A DNA stretch of 14,464 bases from Pseudomonadota bacterium (GCA_023418705.1 JAEZYZ010000327.1:1-14464); one strand, 5' to 3'. Shown: positions 1 to 6,804, counted from the first letter of the stretch. Notes: generated by a model from the letters alone, not told the origin. Made by a program: numbers and translations.

Positions 1-1329
1 GCTGCCACCCGTCGGCCCTTGGCCAGCCTGTCCGGCGCCGCCCGTCCCGGGCTGGCCGCCGGCCCCGCCGCCGCCGTCCATGCAGTCCGGCCCAGATTGA
101 TCGGCGGGGGTGAAGCGGTACACCGCGCCGGCGCCATACATCACCGCGTACAGTGATTCATCGGGGCCCATCCGGAAGGCCACCGGGCGCTGCTGATTGT
201 ACGTCGCCAGCGTCACGTGGTCGGTGGAGCTGACCCCGGTGCGATCCTGGTTGACCGGGAGCGCCCGGACGAAGCCGGCGCCGGAATCGCCGAAGACGTA
301 GTGCGGCGAGCTGAACACGTTCGACCAGCCGCACCCTTCCGGGATGAGCCCGCCGGTGACGGCGTACCCCATCTGCCGCTCATAGTCGTAGACGGGCGGG
401 GTGCAGGCCGCCGAAGGCGTCATGCCCGCGCAGTTCATGCCCGCGACATCTCCCCAGACCTGCGTCCCCTCCTCGAACGGGTAGCCGCCGTGTTGCCCCT
501 TCGCGATGACCGAGATCTCCTCGAAGGTCAGCTCGCCCACGTCCCCCGCCCAGATCAGGCCGGTGTCGGGATCGACCCAGATGCGAAATGGGTTGCGGAA
601 GCCCCACGCGAAGATGCGCTCATCCGGTGCGGCGGTGGTCCAGGCGCTGCCGGGGCTATTGCAAGCCGTCACCGAGTCGACGCCCACGAGCGGGTTGTCC
701 GCCGGGATGGTACCGTCCAGGTTGACGCGCAGGATCTTGCCGTTGCCCTTGTTCAAGCAGCTGGCGTACTTGTTGGTGGGCGGCGTGGCGTTGGAGCCGG
801 TGTCTCCAACGGCGACGTACAGGTGGTTGTCGTGCACCCACAGACCACCGCCGTCGTGGTTGGCTGGACCTTCCAGACCCGGGCCGAGCCCGCGCGCGGC
901 GCCGACGATCGGGGTCTCGTCGACCATGATCTGGTTGTCTTGCGTCAGCACGCCCCGGTACACGCGGTGTTTGTCGTCGTCCGTCGGGCCGTCGGAGACG
1001 TAAAAGAAGAAGGCGTCGTCCGCGGTTGGATCGGCCACCACGCCGATGAGCCCCTTCTCGGACTCGGTGTCGACGTTGCCGGGGAATGGGTTGCCCACTT
1101 GCGTGACGGTCCCGTTGCTGAGCCGGATCGTGATCTGACCGCTCTTGCGCGTCACGACCGCGCGGCCGTCGCCAGCGAAGGCGATGTCGGTCGCCTCGTT
1201 CGCGCCCGTGACGTACTCGGGATCCACGTTCAAGCTGTCGGCAAACTCCCCCTGTAGCTGCGCGTGCGCCGGCGCAACGCAACCGATGATGGTCGCCAAC
1301 CCAAAGCTCGATGCCGGAATCTTCCTCAT
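1..1329 (-). CDS. PQQ-dependent sugar dehydrogenase, soluble GDH/Hhip-like (3' partial)
   Basis: Probable exported quinoprotein that oxidises a sugar or related alcohol/aldehyde, using PQQ as cofactor and passing electrons to a cytochrome. The 443 visible codons run off the left edge. Start: ATG at 1329 with GGAG eight bases upstream. Residues 1-23 form a signal peptide with an AHA/Q cleavage site; an alternative lipobox-like IIGC ends at Cys17. A six-bladed beta-propeller follows: NHDGGGLWV with the likely catalytic His158, then LYVAVGDTG, then WGFRNPFRIWVDPDTG (about 242-257) and WAGDVGELTFEEI, all hallmarks of the soluble glucose/aldose dehydrogenase family (GSDH, COG2133). After about residue 415 it passes into a Gly-rich linker (GGGGAGGQPGTGG) still running at base 1, so a further domain or a surface-sorting tail lies outside. 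It is divergent from the diheme cytochrome gene. The family is firm; the substrate is unknown. Confidence 0.93.
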   Translation of the reverse strand, partial: MRKIPASSFGLATIIGCVAPAHAQLQGEFADSLNVDPEYVTGANEATDIAFAGDGRAVVTRKSGQITIRLSNGTVTQVGNPFPGNVDTESEKGLIGVVADPTADDAFFFYVSDGPTDDDKHRVYRGVLTQDNQIMVDETPIVGAARGLGPGLEGPANHDGGGLWVHDNHLYVAVGDTGSNATPPTNKYASCLNKGNGKILRVNLDGTIPADNPLVGVDSVTACNSPGSAWTTAAPDERIFAWGFRNPFRIWVDPDTGLIWAGDVGELTFEEISVIAKGQHGGYPFEEGTQVWGDVAGMNCAGMTPSAACTPPVYDYERQMGYAVTGGLIPEGCGWSNVFSSPHYVFGDSGAGFVRALPVNQDRTGVSSTDHVTLATYNQQRPVAFRMGPDESLYAVMYGAGAVYRFTPADQSGPDCMDGGGGAGGQPGTGGAGQAGQGPTGGS

Positions 1330-1380
1330 TCTTACGTCTCCATTCGAAGCCGAGCCGCGGTCCTCGAGGCCCTACTAGAG

Positions 1381-1413
1381 CGACAAAGGGTTTGCGGCGC
1401 AAACCGTTTGTCG
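1381..1413. promoter_or_regulatory. 33-bp near-perfect palindrome, possible operator
   Basis: The arms CGACAAA-n-GGTTTGCG and CGCAAACC-n-TTTGTCG are exact reverse complements. Only the symmetric pair of n positions (G and G) and the single central base break the dyad. It lies about 52 bases upstream of the sugar dehydrogenase ATG, where a repressor or activator dimer could act. It could also fold as a hairpin in the leader RNA. There is no T-run, so a simple intrinsic terminator is unlikely. The regulator is unknown. Confidence 0.5.
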
Positions 1414-1698
1414 CGAAAATCAAAACCACCACAGCACCGAGCCGTCGGCGAAGGTGCAAGATGTCCCGGTGCTGTCGGGACCCTCACTCGGGAGGGGCCT
1501 CGATGCATCGGGATCTCCGATTTTTGCAAACGGATCGGTGCTCTGGCGTTTCGACGCCTATAACATGATCGTCAGCGCGGTTTTTGATCGGCGGCCAGGC
1601 TAAAATCCTCGAAAGTTAAAGCCAGGTCGTCCGGTTGCAGGCGCACAGGTCGCAACTGGGGGTCATTTTTTTGGGGAGCTGATTCGACGCACGCCCGC

Positions 1699-1727
1699 CG
1701 GACAACGCCGAGCTCGACTGGTATATA
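1699..1727 (+). promoter_or_regulatory. Candidate promoter for the diheme cytochrome gene
   Basis: CGGACA (4 of 6 to the -35 consensus) at 1699-1704, a 17-base spacer, then TATATA at 1722-1727 (4 of 6 to the -10), placed 64 bases before the preferred ATG. The spacing is right and the region is A+T-rich, but the match is only moderate and sigma specificity in this organism is unknown. Confidence 0.3.
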
Positions 1728-1790
1728 GAGGAATCTAGAGCGGATTGCGGCACTCGACGAAGTGCCCTCGAGATGGAGATCCAGAGACGC

Positions 1791-3107
1791 ATGGTTCGTC
1801 GACGTCATCCCTTGTCACGGGACTTGTTCGTCTTGTTGATCGCGCCCTTCGTGTTCGCCGGGTGCTCGGGCTCCGAGACGAGCCCGGGCTCTGGCGGAGC
1901 GATGGGCGATGGTGGCACAGCAGGCAGCGGGGGCTCGGCCGGGAGCGGGGGCGCGCCCAGCGGGGGCACGGGCGGCTCCGGCGGGAGCACGGCGACGGGC
2001 GGTGCCGCTGGCAGCGCCGGGAGCGCTGGCGCCGCAGGGGCCGCTGGCAGCCCGGGATCATCGATGTGGGGCCTGACGGCCCGGGTGACACCGCAGACCT
2101 GCCTGCCGCCCGCTTCACGGGACGCAGCGCCGGCCCTGCTCAGCCAGAGCGGCTGCGTCGATCCCGGCGACCCCACCCGCCCGGCGGCGGCGTTGATCCC
2201 ATACGGCATCACGAGCCCCCTGTGGTCCGATGGCGCCGCCAAGCAGCGCTTCATCGCGCTGCCCGATGACGGCACCATTACCGTCAAGAACTGCGCGGCG
2301 GATCCAGACGCCTGCACCGAGGGCACCGACACCTATACCCCCCTCGACGACGGCGACTTCTCGTTCCCGGACGGCACCGTGCTGGTCAAGACGTTCGGCT
2401 TCGGCGACCGCTTGGTAGAGACTCGGCTGCTCGTGCGCGTCGACGAGTTCAACTGGTGGGGCTTCAGCTACGAATGGCGCGCCGATCAAAGCGACGCCGA
2501 TCTCTTGCCCGCCAACGAGACCGGCTTCGAACGCAGCATCGAGACCGACACTGGGACGCAGACCTGGCACTTCCCGAGCCGCTCACAGTGTCTTCAGTGC
2601 CACACCGAAGCCACCGGTCGCGCGCTCGGGCCAGAGGCGGCGCAGCTCGACGCGGACTTCACCTACCCCAGCGGCGTCGTGTCGCACCAGCTCGAGACGC
2701 TGGAACACATCGGCGTCATCGACCCCGGCGCCGTGCCCGCGAGCATCGACCCGTACCCGAATCCGTTGGATGCGTCAGCGCCGCTCGCGGCGCGCGCCCG
2801 CTCGTACCTGCACGCCAACTGCGCCAACTGCCATCGGCCGGGCGGGGAGTCCTCGGTGACCCTCGATTTGCGCTTCGGCACGCCGCTCGGCGAGACCGGC
2901 CTCTGCGACGCCCCGGAGAAGGGCGACCTCGGGGTGGCGGGCGCGCTCCGGGTCGCGCCCGGCGATCCGGCGAGCTCCGTGCTGTCGCTGCGCATGAAGA
3001 CGCTGGATCCGGAGGTCCGTATGCCGCGCATCGGCACCCGCGTCGTCGATGCGGACGCCGTGGCGGTGATCGACGCCTGGATCGAATCGCTCGCGGCCTG
3101 CCCGTGA
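1791..3107 (+). CDS. SO2930-family diheme c-type cytochrome, lipoprotein
   Basis: Exported diheme cytochrome c, likely lipid-anchored. MVRRRH, a hydrophobic stretch and lipobox FAGC (Cys25) form a type II signal. A Gly/Ser/Ala linker follows to about residue 82. The rest matches the SO2930-type diheme protein family: an N-terminal domain with PYGITSPLWSDGAAK and FNWWGFSYEW, then two heme c sites, CLQCH (Cys267, Cys270, His271) and CANCH (Cys344, Cys347, His348), with Met411 in RMPRIG as a probable axial ligand. Start: ATG 1791 has GGAG 12 bases upstream and gives a normal n-region; ATG 1773 in the same frame would add six residues and has no ribosome site. The gene is divergent from the PQQ dehydrogenase, so a role as its electron acceptor is a reasonable inference. 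Its stop overlaps the start of the hydrolase gene. Confidence 0.9.
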   Translation: MVRRRHPLSRDLFVLLIAPFVFAGCSGSETSPGSGGAMGDGGTAGSGGSAGSGGAPSGGTGGSGGSTATGGAAGSAGSAGAAGAAGSPGSSMWGLTARVTPQTCLPPASRDAAPALLSQSGCVDPGDPTRPAAALIPYGITSPLWSDGAAKQRFIALPDDGTITVKNCAADPDACTEGTDTYTPLDDGDFSFPDGTVLVKTFGFGDRLVETRLLVRVDEFNWWGFSYEWRADQSDADLLPANETGFERSIETDTGTQTWHFPSRSQCLQCHTEATGRALGPEAAQLDADFTYPSGVVSHQLETLEHIGVIDPGAVPASIDPYPNPLDASAPLAARARSYLHANCANCHRPGGESSVTLDLRFGTPLGETGLCDAPEKGDLGVAGALRVAPGDPASSVLSLRMKTLDPEVRMPRIGTRVVDADAVAVIDAWIESLAACP

Positions 3108-3727
3108 CGCCCGCGGCCGGGCCCCTGTTGTTGTTCGCGCCCGGGGCGGGAGCACCCAGCAGCTCTCCCTGGATGTCGGCTTGGGCCGAGCGCTTGTCGG
3201 CGCTCGGGCGGGTCGTTCGCTTCGACTACCCCTACATGCGTGCGGGTCGCCGCACTCCGGACCGACTGCCCGCCTTGATCGAGGCGCACCGCGCAGCCCT
3301 GATCGAGGCGCGCGCGGGGAGCACGCCCCCGACCCTGCTGATCGGCAAGAGCATGGGCGGGCGCGTCGGCTGCCACCTGGCCTTGGAGGAGCCGGTCAGC
3401 GGGTTGATCTGCCTCGGCTATCCGCTGAAGGCGCCCGGCAAGTCCGGCGCCCGACGGGATCAGGTGCTGCGACAGCTCGAGACCCCGGTCCTCTTCATTC
3501 AGGGCAGCCTCGATCCGCTGTGCCCGCTCGCCGAGCTCCAGGGCTTGCTCCCCCAGCTGAGGAGCCGCGCCGAGCTGCACGTCGTCGAGGGTGGCAATCA
3601 CTCGCTCGAGGTCGGCAAACGTGAGCTCGCTCGATCTGGCAGGACCCAAGACGACGTGAACGCGGAGATCCTCGGCGCGATCACCGGATTCGTTCGCTCC
3701 CTCGCGCTCGAGGCCGCTCCCTACTGA
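3104..3727 (+). CDS. Alpha/beta hydrolase, KANL3/Tex30-like
   Basis: A 207-residue single-domain alpha/beta hydrolase of the KANL3/Tex30 (dienelactone-hydrolase-like) type. The triad is visible: nucleophile Ser83 in GKSMGG, Asp137 in GSLDPLCP and His166 in GGNHSLE. The N-terminal strand LLLFAPGAGAPSSSPWM is typical of this family. There is no signal peptide, so it is cytoplasmic. The GTG start shares bases with the stop of the cytochrome gene (GTGA), which suggests translational coupling in one transcript. Substrate and link to the cytochrome are unknown; the family is mostly uncharacterised in bacteria. The 3' end overlaps the convergent Cys-rich gene by seven bases, and no terminator separates them. 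Confidence 0.88.
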   Translation: MTPAAGPLLLFAPGAGAPSSSPWMSAWAERLSALGRVVRFDYPYMRAGRRTPDRLPALIEAHRAALIEARAGSTPPTLLIGKSMGGRVGCHLALEEPVSGLICLGYPLKAPGKSGARRDQVLRQLETPVLFIQGSLDPLCPLAELQGLLPQLRSRAELHVVEGGNHSLEVGKRELARSGRTQDDVNAEILGAITGFVRSLALEAAPY

Positions 3728-4590
3728 CTGCAGCGGATCATCCGCCCCTCGGCCCCACACTGTTGCGATCGGGCTTCGGACTGCTTGCGGTAGCCCGCGG
3801 GGCAGCTCGTGTCACAGGTATAGAACGCCTCCCCGTCGCTCTTCTGGCAGAACAGCTGCACGGCGGCGCCCTCGCCCGCTCTCGGCTGCTCCCGCCGCGA
3901 GGAGGTGTGGTAGCCGGGCGGGCAGCTCCCTTGGAGGGTGTGGAACGAATCGCCGCAGCTTGGCACGCAGAACGTTTGGACCCCTGCGGCCGCGGCGCAC
4001 TGCGCGCTCGGCGCGCGCGAGGCGACGTGAAAGCCTTCGCCGCAGCTCGCTTCACAGGTGTAAAAGGCGCTCGGTTTGTGGTGCTGGACGCCCGTCTTCG
4101 GATCGCAGCTGTCGAAGGTGCAGTCGTCGCCATCGTCCAGATCGATCGTCCGATGGGTGATCGCCCCGGTGATCGGATCGCAAGCGTCCTCGGTGCAGGC
4201 GTCGAAGTCGTCGACCGGCACGGGTTGGTGGGTGACGCCGTGCACGGGATCACAGGCGTCCATCGTGCAGGGATCGCCGTCGTCGACCTTGGGCGGCGCG
4301 CCGGGCAGGCAGCGCCCGTCGGCGCTGCAGGTCTCGCGACCGTCGCACACGCTATCGTTGTCGCAGCGCGTGCCCTCGGGCAGAGGCGCGACCTCGCACG
4401 CGCCATCCACGCACTCGGCCCGGCTGCAGGGGCCGTCGCCGGCGCAATCCGCCGGGGACGTGCACTGCGGCGCCGTCGCGGCCGCCCTCGAGGGCCCACC
4501 CTGCTTGCGATCGCACCCGTCGCAGCCGCCGAGCCCGACCAACAGCGGGATCCAGAGGGCGCCGCGGCCGAGGCGGTCGGAGCTCCGCAT
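3721..4590 (-). CDS. Cys-rich repeat lipoprotein, function unknown
   Basis: A 289-residue secreted lipoprotein: hydrophobic WIPLLVGL, then lipobox LGGC (Cys23). Residues 43-95 form a Cys-rich segment (CTSPADC, CSRAEC, CDGRETC). Three tandem units follow at about 103-172, each D-D-x-D-x-C-T-x-D-x-C-D-P-x-x-G with His a few residues later; similar acidic Cys repeats are common in myxobacterial surface proteins. From 177 to 288 a second, different unit occurs three times, with the pattern F-x-x-C near the start, C-P-x-G-[YF] in the middle and a late Cys pair. Many even-spaced Cys suggest a disulfide-rich extracellular protein; the acidic Asp clusters could bind calcium (inference). Start: ATG with AAGGGA about seven bases upstream. 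It lies 11 bases behind the DUF2277 gene and is probably cotranscribed with it. No enzyme motif is seen. Confidence 0.85.
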   Translation of the reverse strand: MRSSDRLGRGALWIPLLVGLGGCDGCDRKQGGPSRAAATAPQCTSPADCAGDGPCSRAECVDGACEVAPLPEGTRCDNDSVCDGRETCSADGRCLPGAPPKVDDGDPCTMDACDPVHGVTHQPVPVDDFDACTEDACDPITGAITHRTIDLDDGDDCTFDSCDPKTGVQHHKPSAFYTCEASCGEGFHVASRAPSAQCAAAAGVQTFCVPSCGDSFHTLQGSCPPGYHTSSRREQPRAGEGAAVQLFCQKSDGEAFYTCDTSCPAGYRKQSEARSQQCGAEGRMIRCSQ

Positions 4591-4601
4591 CCGTAATCCC
4601 T

Positions 4602-4889
4602 TCAGCGCGGCGAACGCGCCCCCGCCGAGAAGCGGCGGGCGCTGCGCTCCTTCGCCTTGCGCTGCTCGACCTCGCGGTTGCGCGGCGGCGCGTCGGTCAC
4701 GAGATCATCGATCAGGCGCCGCGCCACCTGCGTCACCTCCTGGACCGCCCGATCGAAGACCGCCTGATTGGCCTTGGAAGGGTGCGTCCTGCCGCTCAGC
4801 TTGCGCACGAACTGCAGGGCCGCCGCCTGGATCTCCTCATCCGTCGCCGGTGGATCGAAGTTGAACAGGGTGCGAATGTTCCGGCACAT
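4602..4889 (-). CDS. DUF2277 domain-containing protein
   Basis: A 95-residue cytoplasmic protein that is wholly DUF2277 (COG5552 type). The sequence opens with the family signature MCRNIRTLFNFDPPAT, followed by EEIQAAALQFVRKLSG, the SKAN motif and the PPRNREVE segment, and ends in a basic tail rich in Arg and Lys. The Cys2-Arg-Asn opening fixes the start at 4889. Length is normal for the family, whose biochemical role is not established; it is found mostly in actinobacteria and high-GC proteobacteria. No clear Shine-Dalgarno is seen upstream. The gene is first in a two-gene minus-strand unit with the Cys-rich lipoprotein and is divergent from argJ across 131 bases. Confidence 0.93.
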   Translation of the reverse strand: MCRNIRTLFNFDPPATDEEIQAAALQFVRKLSGRTHPSKANQAVFDRAVQEVTQVARRLIDDLVTDAPPRNREVEQRKAKERSARRFSAGARSPR

Positions 4890-4983
4890 GCCGGCGTGAG
4901 CTTACCGCTTTTCGGCCCTACCTGCCGGCTCGTCTCGGTCGCCCCGGTTGCGGCGGCCCTCGGGAGAATCGAAGCCCCGGGCG

Positions 4984-5013
4984 TTGCTCGCGGCCCGCTC
5001 CGGGCGCTATCTT
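4984..5013 (+). promoter_or_regulatory. Candidate argJ promoter close to the start codon
   Basis: TTGCTC at 4984-4989, an 18-base spacer and TATCTT at 5008-5013, only seven bases before the argJ ATG. If real, transcription would begin at or within a base or two of the ATG, giving a leaderless message. That would explain why no Shine-Dalgarno sequence is present. The matches are only partial. Confidence 0.3.
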
Positions 5014-5020
5014 TGGCCGC

Positions 5021-6337
5021 ATGCGGCAGCGCCTGGAGTTCCGTTCCCAAGAGGAGCACCTGGATTGGCTGCGCGCCGAAGGCGCGCTCCCCGCCGGGTT
5101 TCGTGCCGGCACGACCGAGCTCGAGTTCTCACCCAAGGAAGCCCCACGACCTTCCAAGATGCGCGTCACCCTGATCGCGCTCGACCGGCCGACCTCCTCA
5201 TTTGCCGCGCTGTACACCCGCAACGCCGTGCCCGGGCATCCGGTGCTGATCGGACGGGAGCGCCTGCACGAGCCGTCCATCGGCGCGCTCCTCATCAACA
5301 ACAAGATCTCCAACGTGGGCGCGGCCGGAGGGCGGCAGGACGCCGAGCGGCTGTGCGCCGCCGCCGCCGAAGCGCTCGCGCTCGAGCCCCGCCAGGTGCT
5401 GCCGTTCTCGACCGGCGTCATCGGCTGGAAGCTCCCGGTCGATGGCATGCTGCAGGCGCTGCCGCAAGCCGTGCGCGGACTGCAGAGCGACAGCGCGCTG
5501 CCCGCCGCGCGCGCCATCATGACCACCGACCTGTACCCGAAGCTGCGCCGCGCGCGGGTCGGGGACGCGACGATCGTCGGCATCGCCAAAGGGGCAGGCA
5601 TGATCGAGCCGAACCTGGCCACGCTGCTGGTGTTCGTGCTGACCGACGCCGACGTCCCCCGGGACGCGCTGCGCGCGGCGCTCGCGCGCGCCGCGCAGCC
5701 GAGCTTCAACTCGATCAGCATCGACAGCGACACCAGCACCTCTGACGCGCTCGTGGCGCTCGCGTCGGGCCGGCGAGCGTGCCCGGACCTGGGCGCGTTC
5801 GAGCAGGCCCTCACCGAGGTGTGCGTCGCGCTGGCCGAAGACGTCGTGCGCAACGGCGAAGGGGTGCACCACGTGCTGCGGGTGCGGGTCACCCGGGCTG
5901 CCGACGAGACCACCGCCCGCGGGCTCGGCAAGACCATCGTGAACTCCCCGCTCGTTCAGTGCGCGGTGGCCGGCAACGATCCGAACGTCGGACGGCTGCT
6001 CTGCGCGATCGGCAAGTTCGCCGGCCAGGGCGCCGAGCCGCTGCCCCTCGACGCGCTGCGGGTCGCCATCGATGAGCACACCATCTTCGAAAACGGCGCC
6101 TTCACCCTCTCTCCGGACAAGGAGCGCGCGCTCGTCGACGCGCTCTCCCGCGCCGAGATGTACTCGAGCCAGGCGCCGAAGGACGGCGTGCATTTCGTAC
6201 CGCCGATCACCTATCCCCCGCACGAGCGCACCGTCGACATTCACGTCGACCTTGGGCGAGGCAGCGCCGAAGCCACGGTGTTCGGCTGCGACCGCACCCA
6301 CGAGTACATCACCGAAAACGCCGACTACCGGAGCTGA
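5021..6337 (+). CDS. argJ: ArgJ-family glutamate N-acetyltransferase (ornithine acetyltransferase)
   Basis: Transfers acetyl from N-acetylornithine to glutamate in the cyclic arginine pathway; some members also make N-acetylglutamate from acetyl-CoA. The 438 residues include the oxyanion-hole motif STGVIG (130-135), MTTDLYPK, KGAGMIEPNLATLL with the self-cleavage site between Ala200 and nucleophile Thr201, RNGEG with Glu280, and the C-terminal ENADYRS. Cleavage would yield alpha and beta chains. It is a divergent member: the usual NACTG motif reads NVGAAGG, GEGATK reads GEGVHH, TSTND reads TSTSD and the final Thr is Ser. The N-terminus is longer than usual, and GFRAG near residue 26 supports a start before it. 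No Shine-Dalgarno precedes the ATG. No other arginine genes are adjacent, so a paralogue with altered substrate use is possible. Confidence 0.9.
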   Translation: MRQRLEFRSQEEHLDWLRAEGALPAGFRAGTTELEFSPKEAPRPSKMRVTLIALDRPTSSFAALYTRNAVPGHPVLIGRERLHEPSIGALLINNKISNVGAAGGRQDAERLCAAAAEALALEPRQVLPFSTGVIGWKLPVDGMLQALPQAVRGLQSDSALPAARAIMTTDLYPKLRRARVGDATIVGIAKGAGMIEPNLATLLVFVLTDADVPRDALRAALARAAQPSFNSISIDSDTSTSDALVALASGRRACPDLGAFEQALTEVCVALAEDVVRNGEGVHHVLRVRVTRAADETTARGLGKTIVNSPLVQCAVAGNDPNVGRLLCAIGKFAGQGAEPLPLDALRVAIDEHTIFENGAFTLSPDKERALVDALSRAEMYSSQAPKDGVHFVPPITYPPHERTVDIHVDLGRGSAEATVFGCDRTHEYITENADYRS

Positions 6338-6353
6338 AGCGCCGCTAGGCTCG

Positions 6354-6387
6354 TGCGACCAAGAGTCCGGAGCGGAGATCGGTCGCA
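6354..6387 (+). terminator. Stem-loop after argJ, possible terminator
   Basis: The arms TGCGACC (6354-6360) and GGTCGCA (6381-6387) are exact complements around a 20-base loop, starting 16 bases after the argJ stop. There is no T-run, so this would not be a classical intrinsic terminator; it may instead stabilise the 3' end. Confidence 0.25.
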
Positions 6388-6485
6388 GCAAGAGCATCAG
6401 GGCCTTCGGCCCACCTCGGGTCGGTGAAGACGCATCTCACCACCGAGCTAGCGTCGTGCGTCGCCGGGTCTATACCGGAGATGGG

Positions 6486-6543
6486 TCACAGGAAGAGCGG
6501 AAGGGCGGAAGGGGGGTCCGACGTCGTCGGTCCCCCGATCGGA
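6486..6543 (+). repeat. Repeat unit A (TCACAGGAAG/GCGGAAG family)
   Basis: Reads TCACAGGAAG, then AGCGGAAGGGCGGAAG, then a hairpin of GGGGGTCCGAC and GTCGGTCCCCC (one mismatch, three-base loop), then CGATCGGA. The inner 40 bases recur with few changes at 6711-6747, where the G-run joins CCGACGTCG and CGGTC. The 5' half recurs inverted at 6629-6655. Confidence 0.6.
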
Positions 6544-6628
6544 GTCGATCTCGACCGACGCGACGTGAAGCGCTGTGACGACCCACGCACCCACGCCCGC
6601 TTCGGACCCCATCCCCAATCCCAAAATC

Positions 6629-6672
6629 TTCCGCTCTTCCGCGCCTTCCTGTGAAAAATTCAAGGGAGCTCG
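6629..6672 (-). repeat. Repeat unit C, inverted copy
   Basis: On the minus strand this reads TTCACAGGAAGGCGCGGAAG, then AGCGGAAG, and further on GGGGTCCGAAG near 6603-6613, mirroring unit A with an A+T-rich insertion. On the plus strand CCGCTCTTC, CCTTCCTGTGAA and GGAGCTCG also repeat as direct copies at 6748-6790, so units C and D share about 42 bases in the same orientation. Confidence 0.6.
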
Positions 6673-6706
6673 TGGTGCCTACTTCGGTCCGCGGTTTCAT
6701 AGGAGT

Positions 6707-6790
6707 CCGGAAGGGCGGAAGGGGGACCGACGTCGGCGGTCTCCGATCCGCTCTTCTGCTCCTTCCTGTGAACAAAAATAGCGGAGCTCG
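6707..6790. repeat. Repeat units B and D forming a long imperfect inverted repeat
   Basis: The left half GGAAGGGCGGAAG with GGGGGACCG faces the right half CGGTCTCC, GATCCGCTCTTC, CTCCTTCC around the self-complementary centre CCGACGTCGG at 6727-6736. Together they can fold into a roughly 60-base imperfect stem. The end CCTTCCTGTGAA then an A-rich run and GGAGCTCG repeats unit C. The arrangement suggests a small dispersed palindromic element rather than a coding region. Confidence 0.6.
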
Positions 6791-6804
6791 TCGCGGTGGC
6801 TCGC

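Larger units (their letters stand above)
1330..1790. other. Divergent intergenic region between sugar dehydrogenase and cytochrome
   Basis: About 460 bases with no convincing gene and visibly more A+T than its surroundings (runs such as TTTTTGCAAA, GGTTTTTGAT, CATTTTTTTGG, TATATAGAG). It should carry the promoters of both divergent genes. It contains the 33-bp palindrome listed separately, an 8-base direct repeat CTAGAGCG at 1375-1382 and 1735-1742, and the self-complementary CGATGCATCG at 1501-1510. A 78-codon minus-strand reading frame here was not accepted as a gene. Confidence 0.7.
6338..6804. other. Gene-free region rich in repeats between argJ and a lipoprotein gene
   Basis: 467 bases lying downstream of two convergent genes. 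Reading frames here are short, repetitive and match nothing. It holds a 7-bp-arm hairpin after argJ, a small GGGCC-TTC-GGCCC hairpin at 6400-6412, a TCGGTG/CACCGA inverted pair (6421-6426 and 6441-6446), and four related repeat units built on TCACAGGAAG and GCGGAAG, listed separately. Confidence 0.7.

Noticed and set aside
217..1257. 346-codon plus-strand open frame
   Set aside because: Antisense to the sugar dehydrogenase, whose motifs and signal peptide are clear on the other strand.
1572..1808. 78-codon minus-strand open frame in the divergent intergenic region
   Set aside because: No recognised domain, no ribosome site, and it overlaps the start of the cytochrome gene. The protein has no clear coding style; kept only as a remote possibility.
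1914..2062. Gly/Ser/Ala-coding repeats as a possible minisatellite
   Set aside because: The DNA is low-complexity but has no exact unit; it simply codes for the lipoprotein linker of the cytochrome.
4881..4894. Inverted repeat CCGGCA/TGCCGG over the DUF2277 start codon
   Set aside because: Half of it is fixed by the conserved Met-Cys-Arg codons and the arms are only six GC-rich bases, so chance is likely.
6424..6654. 76-codon plus-strand frame, with other short frames in the repeat region
   Set aside because: They are formed by the repeat units themselves and give low-complexity peptides without family or signal.
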